Shown here one piece after another: positions 33,197 through 42,028 of a DNA stretch of 63,051 nt. Below the pieces are notes generated by a model. It made no database searches, was not told where the DNA came from, and saw only the letters and a program-made list of their open reading frames with translations. The translations under genes were made by a program, and so were the position numbers. The DNA comes from Chitinophagaceae bacterium (GTDB taxonomy: Bacteria; Bacteroidota; Bacteroidia; Chitinophagales; Chitinophagaceae). The stretch is from positions 1 through 63,051 of the forward strand of contig CANGNA010000021.1 of assembly GCA_947455215.1 (NCBI GenBank), given 5' to 3'. Each line of letters starts with the position of its first letter. The first letter of the stretch is position 1.

Positions 33197-33232
33197 TAAA
33201 AAAGGGCGGAAGATCGTTCAACCTCCCGCCCC
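33197..33232 (-). terminator. Intrinsic terminator after the pgk operon
   Basis: Read on the minus strand: GGGCGGGAGG, a loop, CTTCCGCCC, then TTTTTT. It lies downstream of the secreted protein gene at 33256-33897 and ends the pgk unit. Confidence 0.85.
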
Positions 33233-33255
33233 GTAACATTATAACTTTTCAGTGA

Positions 33256-33897
33256 TCACTTCACTTCCATTGTAAACCCGTTCAGGAGTTCTTCCATATC
33301 CTTATGGTACTTAGGAAGCAGATTCGCCGATGTGAATGCCATGAACCTGATGATACCCTGGGCACCGGAATAGTAGTAACCAACATATACAAGGTCCATA
33401 CCCTGAGCAGAAACCTTCATCTCTACATATTTCACCAGTACCCCGTTCACCAGCCTGTTCTCCTCCAGCGTGATCCGTGCATTGGGATCTGCTGCCTGGG
33501 CTATTTTCAGCCCCAGAGCAGGCAGCGCCTCAAAGTTCACCTGCACTTCCTCCGGTACGGTCATCGCAAATGCATCGCCATCCTTCAATTTGAAGAAATA
33601 CTCAGCTGCCGGCACCGATGGCATTTTATCGCTGGAGAATGTCCATTTTTTCGCATTCGTCCATATGCCATACTTCAGCTTCTTGCCTTTTACCAGGAAA
33701 GTGCTCTTTTCTCCTTTCTTTACAGAAGGGGTATCCAGGCGGGTATTCCACCCGGCTTTGGGTGCTGCTGTCGACTTCCAGGTACCATCGCTGTAGAGTA
33801 CCACTTCTTCGCCGGTCTCTGTAACAGCCTTTACCTGGGCCTGCGAAGCTACACCACACAAAACGAAGGCAGCTGCAAGGATAAGGTTCTTTATCAT
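33256..33897 (-). CDS. Secreted hypothetical protein downstream of pgk
   Basis: 213 residues with a cleavable signal peptide (MIKNLILAAAFVLCGVASQAQ). An early motif VKAVTETGEEVVLYSDGTWK resembles the short DGTW repeats found at the N-terminus of several Bacteroidota periplasmic proteins. The remainder is a beta-sandwich-like sequence with no catalytic motif that I can name. Nine bases separate its start from the stop of pgk, so it is co-transcribed with it, although a periplasmic protein and a glycolytic enzyme have no evident shared task. Confidence 0.72.
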   Translation of the reverse strand: MIKNLILAAAFVLCGVASQAQVKAVTETGEEVVLYSDGTWKSTAAPKAGWNTRLDTPSVKKGEKSTFLVKGKKLKYGIWTNAKKWTFSSDKMPSVPAAEYFFKLKDGDAFAMTVPEEVQVNFEALPALGLKIAQAADPNARITLEENRLVNGVLVKYVEMKVSAQGMDLVYVGYYYSGAQGIIRFMAFTSANLLPKYHKDMEELLNGFTMEVK

Positions 33898-33906
33898 AGT
33901 TCTGTT

Positions 33907-35121
33907 TTAGTTGTTTTTGATCGCAGCAATACCCGGCAGCTGCTTGCCCTCGAAATACTCCAGCATTGCACCGCCGCCGGTAGACACGTAGCTTACCTTG
34001 TCGGCCAGGTTGAACTTATTGACAGCTGCAACACTATCACCGCCGCCAACCAGGGAGAATGCACCGTTTGCAGTTGCCTTGGCCACAGCCTCTGCTATAG
34101 CCTTGGTGCCATGCTGGAACTTCTCCATTTCGAATACACCCATAGGGCCATTCCATAGAATGGTCTTGGCGTTGCCGATCACCTTGCTGAAATGCTCGAT
34201 AGCCATTACGCTGATATCAAGACCCATCCAACCTTCGGGCACCTCGTTGCTGAGGGCAGAAGACGTATTGGCGTCGGCAGCAAACTTATCTGCAATGATG
34301 CTGTCTGAAGGCAGGTGGATGCAAACACCTTTTTCGTCTGCCTTTTTCAGCAGGTCGAGCGCCATCTGCATACGGTCGTCTTCGCAAAGAGAACCACCTA
34401 TATGACCACCATTGGCCTTATAAAACGTATATGCCATACCGCCGCCAATAATGATGTCTGTAGCTTTATCCAACAGGTTCTCAATGATCATTATCTTATC
34501 AGACACCTTGGCACCACCAATGATGGCTACGAAAGGCTTCCTGGTATCGTGCATTACTTTTTCAGCAGCAGACACCTCGCCTTCCATCAGCAGGCCAAAC
34601 ATTTTCTTATCGGCAGGAAAGAACTCAGCGATAACAGCTGTAGAAGCATGCGCACGGTGAGCAGTACCAAAGGCATCGTTCACGTATACATCGCCATACT
34701 TGCTCAGCTTTTCAGCAAACTCCTTGTCGCCCTTTTCTTCCTGCTTGTAGTAGCGCAGGTTTTCCAGCAGTAATACCTGGCCCGGTTTAAGGTTCTTAGC
34801 CTTTTCAGCAGCGTCATCGCTAATACAATCATCGGCAAACTGCACGTCCAGACCCAGCAGCTTAGACAGGTGCTCTGCTACCGGCTTCAGCGTAAAATCA
34901 GCCTTAGTGAGCTCAGGCTTCTTCTCCATGTCTTTTATCGGGCGACCCCAATGGCTCATCAGTACTACCGCACCACCGTCGGCCAGTACTTTTTTAATAG
35001 TAGGCAGTGCAGCCGTCATGCGGGTATCATCACCTATAACGCCCTTCTTGATAGGCACATTAAAGTCTACGCGTATCAGCGCTTTTTCGTTTGCAAAATT
35101 GTGTGAGGAAAATGTTGACAT
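33907..35121 (-). CDS. pgk: Phosphoglycerate kinase
   Basis: 404 residues, the normal size. It transfers phosphate between 1,3-bisphosphoglycerate and ADP in glycolysis. Signatures: [12 protein letters not shown] (about 16-27), SHWGRP (about 56-61), the substrate-binding stretch LLLENLRYY (about 118-126), [12 protein letters not shown] (about 153-164), the nucleotide-binding region [12 protein letters not shown] and GGGMAYTF, and the C-terminal [12 protein letters not shown] and [12 protein letters not shown]. Every expected block is present, so it should be active. A -7 box (TACTTTTG on the minus strand, 35168-35161) precedes it. Confidence 0.98.
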   Translation of the reverse strand: MSTFSSHNFANEKALIRVDFNVPIKKGVIGDDTRMTAALPTIKKVLADGGAVVLMSHWGRPIKDMEKKPELTKADFTLKPVAEHLSKLLGLDVQFADDCISDDAAEKAKNLKPGQVLLLENLRYYKQEEKGDKEFAEKLSKYGDVYVNDAFGTAHRAHASTAVIAEFFPADKKMFGLLMEGEVSAAEKVMHDTRKPFVAIIGGAKVSDKIMIIENLLDKATDIIIGGGMAYTFYKANGGHIGGSLCEDDRMQMALDLLKKADEKGVCIHLPSDSIIADKFAADANTSSALSNEVPEGWMGLDISVMAIEHFSKVIGNAKTILWNGPMGVFEMEKFQHGTKAIAEAVAKATANGAFSLVGGGDSVAAVNKFNLADKVSYVSTGGGAMLEYFEGKQLPGIAAIKNN

Positions 35122-35160
35122 ATAGCTATATAAATAATAACGTTATTAAGAAATCTGCCG

Positions 35161-35168
35161 CAAAAGTA
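35161..35168 (-). promoter_or_regulatory. Candidate -7 box for pgk
   Basis: Minus-strand TACTTTTG. The upstream TTG is not at ideal spacing (13 or 26 bases), so the promoter is tentative. Confidence 0.4.
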
Positions 35169-35326
35169 GCTTATATAATGGCAAAAGTGAAATTCAACAT
35201 AAGTACGTGATAAAGGAGTTTGGCAATTTTTCAGCCGGCATGAATGGTAACCTTAGGGTTATCCCGCAGGTCATCCCTGCAACGGCACGATATTATTAGG
35301 CTGGTAAGTAACTAATACTAAAAACC

Positions 35327-35479
35327 ATGAGAAGTCTATTGTATATCATTGCTGTTATCCTGCTTATAGGATGGCTGCTGGGCGCATTCGTATGGAATGC
35401 AGGTAACATTATTTATGTACTGTTGGTACTGGCTATTATATCCTTCCTGCTGGGCGTTATCCGCCGGGGCGAAGTGTAA
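35327..35479 (+). CDS. Small membrane protein (lmo0937/DUF5670-like), 50 residues
   Basis: A short gene easily missed by length filters: ATG 35327, TAA 35477-35479, 50 residues. It begins MRSLLYIIAVILLIGWLLGA and continues with a second hydrophobic helix (IIYVLLVLAIISFLLGVI), then RRGEV. This two-helix hairpin matches the lmo0937-type (DUF5670) small membrane proteins widespread in Bacteroidota, often seen in stress-responsive sets; no molecular role is known. A terminator follows. It starts 205 bases upstream of, and divergent from, pgk. Confidence 0.82.
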   Translation: MRSLLYIIAVILLIGWLLGAFVWNAGNIIYVLLVLAIISFLLGVIRRGEV

Positions 35480-35500
35480 CAAGCGCTTATCACGGAGATT

Positions 35501-35540
35501 AGAGCAGACCGACCATATGCCGGCCTGCTCTTTCTATTTT
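35501..35540 (+). terminator. Terminator after the 50-residue membrane protein
   Basis: AGAGCAG (35501-35507) and CTGCTCT (35525-35531) pair, followed by ttctatttt. Confidence 0.75.
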
Positions 35541-35605
35541 CAAAATACCCTATTATTGTCAGGCATAACGCTCTTAACAACGCCAACATTAAAAACCATC
35601 ATACA

Positions 35606-35956
35606 ATGCTGACAGCTATCCATCCTAAGCTACCTATGCGAAATAAAGCCACAACCATGGACTTTTATATCTATAGCCTGGGGTTTGAACAGTTCGGGGA
35701 TGACTACGACGGGTACCTCATGGTGCAAAAGGACGACATTCAGATACACTTCTTCGAGTTCAAAGACCTTGACCCGGCTACCAATTATGGACAAGTATAT
35801 ATTCGCACCAACGATATTGAAGAACTGTACAAGCATGTGAGTAATAGCAAAATAATAGCCCTGAAACCAGAACGCAAACCGTGGCGGCAAATTGAATTCT
35901 CCATCCTTGACCCGGACAAGAACCTGTTAACTTTTGGTCAGAATACAGACCAATGA
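35606..35956 (+). CDS. Glyoxalase/bleomycin-resistance fold (VOC) protein
   Basis: 116 residues. The vicinal-oxygen-chelate pattern is seen in PKLPMRNKATTMDFYI-YSLGF, GYLMVQKDDIQIHFFEF and the closing LKPERKPWRQIEFSILDPDKNLLTFGQ, which matches bleomycin-binding (Ble/BRP) proteins. These small dimers bind and sequester bleomycin-type drugs or other hydrophobic ligands and usually lack a metal site, as here. The gene lies 70 bases upstream of the blaI-like operator and repressor, so it may be an antibiotic-related neighbour but is not obviously under that operator. Start ATG 35606 chosen; a later ATG at 35636 would trim the first strand. Confidence 0.82.
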   Translation: MLTAIHPKLPMRNKATTMDFYIYSLGFEQFGDDYDGYLMVQKDDIQIHFFEFKDLDPATNYGQVYIRTNDIEELYKHVSNSKIIALKPERKPWRQIEFSILDPDKNLLTFGQNTDQ

Positions 35957-35971
35957 CATAAGGCTAAAAAA

Positions 35972-36025
35972 TAAATTTGGCATTTACGAACAACTTCGTA
36001 CATTTGATGTACGAACAACTTCGTA
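35972..36025 (+). promoter_or_regulatory. Promoter and double operator of the blaI-blaR1 operon
   Basis: A -7 box TAAATTTG (35972-35979) is followed by two identical 16-base sites TACGAA-CAAC-TTCGTA at 35985-36000 and 36010-36025 (25-base period). Outer arms CATTTACGAA (35981) and TTCGTAAATG (36020-36029) are reverse complements, and so are the inner arms around a TTG centre. The expected transcription start falls in the first site; the second abuts the ATG at 36027. This fits autorepression by the BlaI-type protein. Confidence 0.85.
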
Positions 36026-36026
36026 A

Positions 36027-36422
36027 ATGAAAAAAGAACAGAACATAAAACCAACGGAATCGGAGCTGGAAATACTGAACATCCTTTGGAGTAAAGGACC
36101 ATCGACAGTAAAAGATGTACACGAACAGCTGGCAGCAACCAAGAATGTTGGCTATACCACTACGCTAAAGATCATGCAAATAATGCTGGACAAGCAGTTG
36201 GTGACACGCGATGCATCGAGCAAGATACACATATACCAGTCGGCGGTAGATAAGACACAGGCACAGGGGCAGATGGTGCAAAGGCTGATTGAAACTGTCT
36301 TCAACGGATCGGCGATGCAACTGGTGATGCAGGCACTGGGCAACCATAACACCAGCGCTACAGAACTGGCCATGATACAGGAATACCTGGACAAACAAAC
36401 GAAACAAGGCAAGAAGAAATAA
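36027..36422 (+). CDS. BlaI/MecI/CopY-family repressor
   Basis: 131 residues with the winged-helix pattern of the family: PTESELEILNILWSKGPSTVKDVHEQL at 9-35, GYTTTLKIMQIMLDKQLVTRD at 43-63 (recognition helix and wing) and a C-terminal dimerisation region with the segment ATELAMIQEYLDKQ. It represses its own operon by binding paired palindromes, and is inactivated when the membrane metalloprotease partner is triggered. The two 16-base palindromes directly upstream are its likely operators. The BlaR1-type gene follows 38 bases later. In Bacteroidota such pairs often regulate genes unrelated to beta-lactams. Confidence 0.92.
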   Translation: MKKEQNIKPTESELEILNILWSKGPSTVKDVHEQLAATKNVGYTTTLKIMQIMLDKQLVTRDASSKIHIYQSAVDKTQAQGQMVQRLIETVFNGSAMQLVMQALGNHNTSATELAMIQEYLDKQTKQGKKK

Positions 36423-36460
36423 GTATATCAACAGTATCACGAATATAAAAACGAACAACC

Positions 36461-37978
36461 ATGAGCATATTGATAGCATCTTTATCGTGGACACTGCTCT
36501 ACTCTATAGGGCAAGGGCTTTTAGTATTTGCCATATTGTGGCTGGCCCTGAAAGTGGCCCCGGCCAATGCATCGGGGGTGCGTTATCATCTGTCGTTATC
36601 GGCATTCACCGTATTGTTTGCCTGGTTCATGGGTACGTGGTGGCAGCAGTATCAGTTGCTGTCCTATACCCATGGGGCAGCTATTACCTACACCGGCGGC
36701 AACTATACCGATATAGCTCACCAGGCAGGTATAAATAAGTATACGCCCCTATCCGTACAACAGAGTTACAGCGCCATACTAAGCAGTGTGATGCCGTGGG
36801 TATCTGTATTGTACCTGGCAGGGCTGGCGCTGATATTAGCGCGGTATACAGCAGGGCTGATGCAGCTATCATCGCTGAAAAGAAATGGGCTAGGCCAACT
36901 GAACACGGCACAACAGCAACTGCTTGCCACCCTACAAAACAAACTAGGCATCAACAAACCTATCGCCGCATTTGTATCGATAAGAGCTAAAGTGCCTATG
37001 GTTATAGGTGCTGTAAAACCTATCATTCTGCTACCGGCAGCAACTATGGCGCAGCTAAGTCCGGAGCAGCTGGAGACAATATTGCTGCATGAACTGGCAC
37101 ACATAAAACGACACGACTACCTGGTGAACATATTGCAAACGGTAGTAGAGACCATACTGTTCTTTAACCCTTTCACCTGGCTGATATCGGCCAATATACG
37201 CCACGAGAGGGAGCACTGCTGCGATGACCTGGTACTGGACCATACCAGCGAACCGCTGCACTACGCCACTGCACTGGCTGCACTGGCAACAACCCGAACA
37301 TCTGCACTAACCATTGCAGCATCGGGGGATAGTAATTATTTGTTTAACAGAATTAAAAGGATCATGGAGATGAAAAAGAATTCGTTCAGTTACAGCAGGG
37401 TGGCCGCTGCCATCCTTATGATAGCAGGCATTACCTGCTCTGTTGCCTGGCTGGCCCCTAAATTGGGCCGCCCGAAAAAAGACAAACATGCTGCGGTGGC
37501 AGCAGTACCACCTGCTACTGCTCCGCCTGCCAGGGAAACAATAGTTGTGCTGCCGGAAAATACAACCAAACCTGCACCTGCTCATGCTGCTTTGCCTGCA
37601 CAACCAGCCAAAGCCGCACCACCTGCCCTACCGGCAACACCGGCTAAAGCCGCACCACCCGAACCTGTAGCAGTACCGGAAGAAAAGACACTGATAAACA
37701 GGCTGAGTGCCGACAACCTGGTGAGTGAGATAAAGGGATTTACAGTAGAAAAAATGGATAATAGACTGTTTGTGAACGGTAAAGAACTGCCTGCCGAGGC
37801 CGCCGCCAAGTATATGACAGGGCTGAAAAAAGAATTCATGTATATACAGGTACTTTCTTTCGGTGAGCGACTGAAGATGCATCCTGATGCTAACCTACAA
37901 CAGCTGATCATGCCGGCAAGCTTTAACTCGGGATGTGTTGATTATGGCAAGCAGGGCAAGAAGGGAGATGGCTGCTAA
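36461..37978 (+). CDS. BlaR1/M56-family membrane metallopeptidase
   Basis: 505 residues. Membrane helices at about 10-30, 44-60, 104-128 and after residue 305 (a VAAAILMIAGITCSVAWL segment). The zinc motif HELAH is at 210-214, followed by FFNPFTWLISANIRHEREHCCDD (acidic ligand about 249-251), the M56 signature. The periplasmic C-terminus lacks a penicillin-binding domain; instead a Pro/Ala-rich linker (about 340-405) leads to a small 95-residue region ending GKKGDGC. It should cut or release the BlaI-type repressor when its unknown signal arrives. It is the second gene of the operon; no beta-lactamase gene is in the window. Confidence 0.9.
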   Translation: MSILIASLSWTLLYSIGQGLLVFAILWLALKVAPANASGVRYHLSLSAFTVLFAWFMGTWWQQYQLLSYTHGAAITYTGGNYTDIAHQAGINKYTPLSVQQSYSAILSSVMPWVSVLYLAGLALILARYTAGLMQLSSLKRNGLGQLNTAQQQLLATLQNKLGINKPIAAFVSIRAKVPMVIGAVKPIILLPAATMAQLSPEQLETILLHELAHIKRHDYLVNILQTVVETILFFNPFTWLISANIRHEREHCCDDLVLDHTSEPLHYATALAALATTRTSALTIAASGDSNYLFNRIKRIMEMKKNSFSYSRVAAAILMIAGITCSVAWLAPKLGRPKKDKHAAVAAVPPATAPPARETIVVLPENTTKPAPAHAALPAQPAKAAPPALPATPAKAAPPEPVAVPEEKTLINRLSADNLVSEIKGFTVEKMDNRLFVNGKELPAEAAAKYMTGLKKEFMYIQVLSFGERLKMHPDANLQQLIMPASFNSGCVDYGKQGKKGDGC

Positions 37979-37995
37979 ATCTAAAGTATGATAGA

Positions 37996-38075
37996 ACGGC
38001 CGGAGTATACCCAAAATTAGTGAGCACTTCTGAGGGAGTCGTTGTTCAATGTATTGTTGTGGTAGCTCCGGCCGT
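37996..38075. repeat. Inverted repeat between blaR1 and rsmI
   Basis: ACGGCCGGAG (37996-38005) and CTCCGGCCGT (38066-38075) are exact complements, 60 bases apart, between two convergent genes. The loop is long for a terminator. Confidence 0.6.
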
Positions 38076-38094
38076 TACTATTATTAAAACCAGA

Positions 38095-38760
38095 TCATTC
38101 AACACCTGCTATCACTACTACTATCTCCCCTTTCGGTGGATGTGCTTCATAATAAGCAGCCAGTTCTTCCAGAGTGCCCTTGTTGGTTTCTTCGAACATC
38201 TTTGTCAGTTCGCGGCATACGGCAGCATTGCGTGTCGCACCGAAATACTCCACAAACTCGCGGAGCGATTTGGCCAGCCTGTGTGGCGATTCATATAAGA
38301 TAATGGTGCGCTCTTCTTCGGCCAGCTTCTTCAGCATAGTTTGCCTGCCCTTTTTAGGCGGCAGAAACCCTTCGAACGTAAACCTGTTCGATGGTATACC
38401 CGACTGTACCAATGCAGGTACAAAAGCTGTGGCACCTGGCAGGCATTCTACCTTAACGCCATTACGAATACATTCGCGGGCAAGCAAGAAACCGGGATCG
38501 GAGATGCCGGGTGTACCTGCATCGGTTATGAGGGCAAGTGTCTTGCCTGCCTTCATCTGCTCTACAAGATGTGGGGCTACTTTATGCTCGTTGTGCTGAT
38601 GATACGGCGTAAGCGGCTTTTGAATACCATAGTGCTTTACCAGCACACTACTGGTACGGGTGTCTTCGCACAAAATGCAGTCTACCTGTTTCAATATATC
38701 TACAGCCCTGTAAGTGATATCACCCAGGTTACCTATAGGAGATGGAATGAGGTAGAGCAT
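38095..38760 (-). CDS. rsmI: 16S rRNA (cytidine-1402-2'-O)-methyltransferase RsmI
   Basis: 221 residues. Family motifs: YLIPSPIGNLGDITYRA (3-19), CEDTRTSSVL (31-40), LITDAGTPGISDPGF (about 77-91, SAM-binding) and LPGATAFVPALVQSG (about 106-120), then FEGFLPPKKGRQ and YESPHRL. RsmI methylates the 2'-O of C1402 in 16S rRNA. The C-terminal domain is shorter than in E. coli (286 residues), as in most Bacteroidota copies. Single gene; a run of aaaagtgaaaagtgaaa at 38770 lies just upstream. Confidence 0.96.
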   Translation of the reverse strand: MLYLIPSPIGNLGDITYRAVDILKQVDCILCEDTRTSSVLVKHYGIQKPLTPYHQHNEHKVAPHLVEQMKAGKTLALITDAGTPGISDPGFLLARECIRNGVKVECLPGATAFVPALVQSGIPSNRFTFEGFLPPKKGRQTMLKKLAEEERTIILYESPHRLAKSLREFVEYFGATRNAAVCRELTKMFEETNKGTLEELAAYYEAHPPKGEIVVVIAGVE

Positions 38761-38859
38761 TTTTAAAAGTCAAAAGTGAAAAGTGAAAACCTAAAAGTGG
38801 TTTAATTCGAGGGGATCGTTGTATTAATCAACAAACAGCCGATGACAGAGCCCGTGTCC

Positions 38860-38913
38860 GTGTCGCACTTCGTTACTTCGGAAGCTCAGTATAAACTCAG
38901 CTCAGTGTGACAC
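38860..38913. repeat. Imperfect palindrome repeat
   Basis: GTGTCGCACT (38860-38869) and AGTGTGACAC (38904-38913) pair with one mismatch, enclosing ttcgttacttcgg and ctcagtataaactcag. It is related in style to the widespread cccttcgacaagctcaggg element; a further copy of that kind is at 43956. Confidence 0.55.
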
Positions 38914-38983
38914 TATTTGGAGATCTGTTACAGCGGTTTCCCGAAATATTTCAACATCAAGTATCGATATCCCTTCTTCCGAA

Positions 38984-39235
38984 TTACCCTTCCGTAATAG
39001 TAAATTCAAAGCCTTCCATTACCTGGTTGGCGAGTAATTTTTTGCAGGCTTCGTGGGCTGATATCTCAGCATCGGCCTTGCTGGCTGCTTCCAGCTGCAG
39101 GGTGATGTGCTTACCTACCCTTACGTTCTGAACGCCGGTAAGACCCAGGTTGTGCAGGCTGTTGCTTACGGCCTTACCCTGTGGATCCAACAATTCTTTA
39201 AGGGGCATTACATTGATGTGTGCAGTAAATCTCAT
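38984..39235 (-). CDS. purS: Phosphoribosylformylglycinamidine synthase subunit PurS
   Basis: 83 residues, the full length of this small subunit. Pattern: MRFTAHINVMPLKELLDPQGKAVSNSLHNLGL (1-32), VQNVRVGKHITLQL (35-48) and YEF-type end GFEFTITEG. PurS assists PurL and PurQ in the fourth step of purine synthesis. No purL or purQ is nearby. It lies 24 bases downstream of pssA on the same strand, a likely operon with an unrelated gene. Confidence 0.92.
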   Translation of the reverse strand: MRFTAHINVMPLKELLDPQGKAVSNSLHNLGLTGVQNVRVGKHITLQLEAASKADAEISAHEACKKLLANQVMEGFEFTITEG

Positions 39236-39259
39236 TATATAATTATTTAAAGTAATTTT

Positions 39260-40045
39260 TTAATTAGCGGCTGCCTGCTCTTCAGGATACTTATATACCA
39301 GTGCCAGCAATATGTACATAACAAATGCTATGGGCAACGCTGCAAAATGTAAAAATGGTATGGCAGCCAGCGCGGTAGCTATTACCACCAGTTGCGGCCA
39401 GGCATAGGCCAGCTTCATTTTAGGTGGTATCATTTTAAAGAACTTTATCTTAGATACCATCAGGAAGCATACCAAAGCTATAACGCCGTAGAAGAACCAT
39501 GTGCTGTGCAATATTGCAGGCAACAGCACATCGTTATTCCATAATATGATAGGAAAGGAACCTACCAGGATGCCTACAGCCGGCACCGGCATACCTATGA
39601 AATAGTTTTTCTGGGCGCTGGCAGTGATATTGAATTTAGCCAGGCGCAGCGCTGCAAAACAAGCAATAAGGAAGGCAGGTGCCATGGCCAGCATACTGGC
39701 ATCAAGAGCATTAAGCTCCTGCATACGGGCATCCCACAAGCATTTGAACATGATCATAGACGGGGCAGCGCCAAAAGACACCACATCGGCCAGGGAATCC
39801 AAGTCTTTACCTATCGGGGAGAATACATTGAGCGCACGGGCCACAAAGCCATCCAGCATATCGCAAATGGCTGCTATACCTATAAATATGCTGCCCATGT
39901 ACATCTGTTCGGTCCCCATTATCCAGTTAAGGGAATGGTCGGTAACATTGCGATATACGTAGGGCTGTGCTGTAAGAATATAGGCCATGGCCAGGCAGCC
40001 ACAGAACAGGTTTCCCAATGTAAGCAGGTTGGGCAAGTGCTTCAT
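39260..40045 (-). CDS. pssA: CDP-diacylglycerol-serine O-phosphatidyltransferase
   Basis: 261 residues with about seven membrane helices. The CDP-alcohol phosphatidyltransferase motif is complete: Asp65-Gly66-x2-Ala69-Arg70-x8-Gly79-x3-Asp83-x3-Asp87 in DMLDGFVARALNVFSPIGKD and the following LDSLAD. The N-terminus MKHLPNLLTLGNLFCGCLAM is characteristic of PssA. It makes phosphatidylserine, the precursor of phosphatidylethanolamine, at the inner membrane. A promoter of the Bacteroidota type lies just upstream, and purS follows. Confidence 0.93.
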   Translation of the reverse strand: MKHLPNLLTLGNLFCGCLAMAYILTAQPYVYRNVTDHSLNWIMGTEQMYMGSIFIGIAAICDMLDGFVARALNVFSPIGKDLDSLADVVSFGAAPSMIMFKCLWDARMQELNALDASMLAMAPAFLIACFAALRLAKFNITASAQKNYFIGMPVPAVGILVGSFPIILWNNDVLLPAILHSTWFFYGVIALVCFLMVSKIKFFKMIPPKMKLAYAWPQLVVIATALAAIPFLHFAALPIAFVMYILLALVYKYPEEQAAAN

Positions 40046-40050
40046 GGGGC

Positions 40051-40081
40051 CAAAAGTAAGGATAAAGCGTCAATTGCTCAA
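40051..40081 (-). promoter_or_regulatory. Bacteroidota promoter for pssA-purS
   Basis: On the minus strand: TTG (40081-40079), 20 bases, TACTTTTG (40058-40051). The transcription start would be only a few bases before the ATG at 40045, so the leader is very short or absent. Confidence 0.6.
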
Positions 40082-40142
40082 TACAACCGGTTAGTTGTCA
40101 TTTCTTTTTCCATTTGCAGTTAGTTAGTATCTTCACGCAGTT

Positions 40143-42005
40143 ATGTCAAAGACCGCTGATATTGCCGGACAAGGATACCCGGCCAATGCGTTCGTACTAC
40201 CCGGCGAACAGGATAAAATAAAATTATGGAATAATATATTGCTGGGCAGCCTTGCTTTGCTGTTCATACTGATGACCGTAATGAGCTTCTCCTACGGACT
40301 ATCGGGCGACGAAGTGGATATGAACGAATATGGCAAGGCCATATTAAAATACTTCACCTCGTTTGGCAGCGACCAGACCGTACTGAACATGCCCAAGGAA
40401 TATAACCGCGATGGTGTGATGCAGTTTTACGGTGGTTTTTTCGACCTGATCTGTGCCATTGTCAATAAGGTATCGCCACTGGAAGAGTACACCACCCGCC
40501 ATGTGCTGAATGCCTGGGCAGGCTTCCTGGCCATCTTCTTTGCAGCTAAGATAACAGCAAGGACACTGGGCAAGCAGGCAGCGGTATTGTGTGCCTGGCT
40601 GATGTTCGCAGCACCCTTCTTCCTGGGCCATGCCATGAACAACCCTAAGGATGTACCTTTTGCTACTGCCTATATAGCGGCCATCTATGCCATCATCATC
40701 TTCTTCGACAATCTGCCCAAACCAGCCATAAAGCATTATGTATGGACGATACTGGCCATAGGCATTACCATAGATATACGTGTGGGTGGTATACTGCTGC
40801 TCCCCTACCTGTTTGTATATGCAGGGCTTATCTATGTTACCAAACAGTGGTTTGGCAATGAAAAGGTAGACCTGAAAGCATTCATAAAACCCATAGCCAT
40901 ACTGGCAGTGCTGGGCTACCTGGCAGGTAGCATCTTCTGGCCATATGCGCACAAGAACCCGATATCTAACCCGCTGACTGCACTGAGCGAGATGAGCAAT
41001 TTCAAGGTGAGCATCGGCCAGTTGTTCGAAGGCGAGAAAGTACCTTCTAACGAACTACCGGGCAACTACCTTATCAAGAGCTTTATCATTACCAACAGCT
41101 ATGTACTGCTGACCGGCCTTTTGCTGGCGGCGGTATTCGTGTTCGGGCTGAGGAAACACCCCAAGGCAGCGGCCATATGGTTCGTGATATTTACAGGAGT
41201 CTTCCCTATTTTCTACATCGTGTACTCCAAGGCCAATGTGTACCACGGCTGGCGCCACGCTATGTTCGCCTTCCCATCACTGGCCTTTGCGGCAACTGCG
41301 GGTTGGTATGGGCTGTCCAGGTTCCTGGCACAAAAGAATATAAAGTACACCATGCTTGTCCCGGCCATATTGTTGCTGGAACCGGTTGGGTTCATAGCCA
41401 CTACCTTCCCCAATACCATATGCTACTTCAACACCTTTGCAGGCGGCGTAAAGGGTGCTTATACCAACTACGAGATGGACTACTACTACAACAGCGTAAA
41501 GCAGGATGTGGAGTATTTTAAAAAGAACGAACTACCTAAGATAAAGCCGGGAGACAGTGTAACAATAGCCAGTAACTGCGCCCACCTGCTGCTGCAATAT
41601 TTCAAGGGTGAGAAACGGGTACATATTGGCTACGTACGCTTCCCTGAGCGCGACCAGAAGATGTGGGATTACTCGATATACCATATAGCACTGATACCAA
41701 CCGAAGAAGTGAAGAGCAGGAGCTGGCTGCCTAAGACCACCCTGTTTACCGCAGCGGTAAAGGATTGTCCGCTGTCGGCACTGGCCAAGCGCCCTTCTTA
41801 CGACGATGTAAAGGGCTTTGACGCACTGAACCAGAACAAGGTGGACACAGCGCTGATGTACTTTAACAACTACCTGAACGCCGACCCTAATAATGTGGAA
41901 ATGCTAAGCCTGATGGCCAACGTATATCACCAGCTACAGCGCGACGACCTGGCACAACAATACATGATCAGGGCCAAACGCCTGATAGAGACCACACCCG
42001 AATAA
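40143..42005 (+). CDS. GT39-like membrane glycosyltransferase with C-terminal TPR
   Basis: 620 residues. About ten membrane helices between residues 30 and 430. After the first helix comes SYGLSGDEVDMNEYGKAIL, whose acidic pair (Asp-Glu-Val-Asp) in the first extracytoplasmic loop is the catalytic mark of GT-C/ArnT-PMT-type glycosyltransferases, which use lipid-linked sugars. The C-terminal about 180 residues are soluble and end with a TPR-like pair (ALMYFNNYLNADPNNVEMLSLMANVYHQLQRDDLAQQ). The acceptor is unknown. Divergent from pssA and followed 23 bases later by the helicase gene. Confidence 0.8.
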   Translation: MSKTADIAGQGYPANAFVLPGEQDKIKLWNNILLGSLALLFILMTVMSFSYGLSGDEVDMNEYGKAILKYFTSFGSDQTVLNMPKEYNRDGVMQFYGGFFDLICAIVNKVSPLEEYTTRHVLNAWAGFLAIFFAAKITARTLGKQAAVLCAWLMFAAPFFLGHAMNNPKDVPFATAYIAAIYAIIIFFDNLPKPAIKHYVWTILAIGITIDIRVGGILLLPYLFVYAGLIYVTKQWFGNEKVDLKAFIKPIAILAVLGYLAGSIFWPYAHKNPISNPLTALSEMSNFKVSIGQLFEGEKVPSNELPGNYLIKSFIITNSYVLLTGLLLAAVFVFGLRKHPKAAAIWFVIFTGVFPIFYIVYSKANVYHGWRHAMFAFPSLAFAATAGWYGLSRFLAQKNIKYTMLVPAILLLEPVGFIATTFPNTICYFNTFAGGVKGAYTNYEMDYYYNSVKQDVEYFKKNELPKIKPGDSVTIASNCAHLLLQYFKGEKRVHIGYVRFPERDQKMWDYSIYHIALIPTEEVKSRSWLPKTTLFTAAVKDCPLSALAKRPSYDDVKGFDALNQNKVDTALMYFNNYLNADPNNVEMLSLMANVYHQLQRDDLAQQYMIRAKRLIETTPE

Positions 42006-42028
42006 TAACCAAAGAAAAGACGAGAGAG

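Noticed and set aside
35981-36029. Paired 16-base repeats considered as a short CRISPR or an IS end
   Set aside because: Only two copies, palindromic, next to a BlaI-type gene and its -7 box; an operator explains them better.
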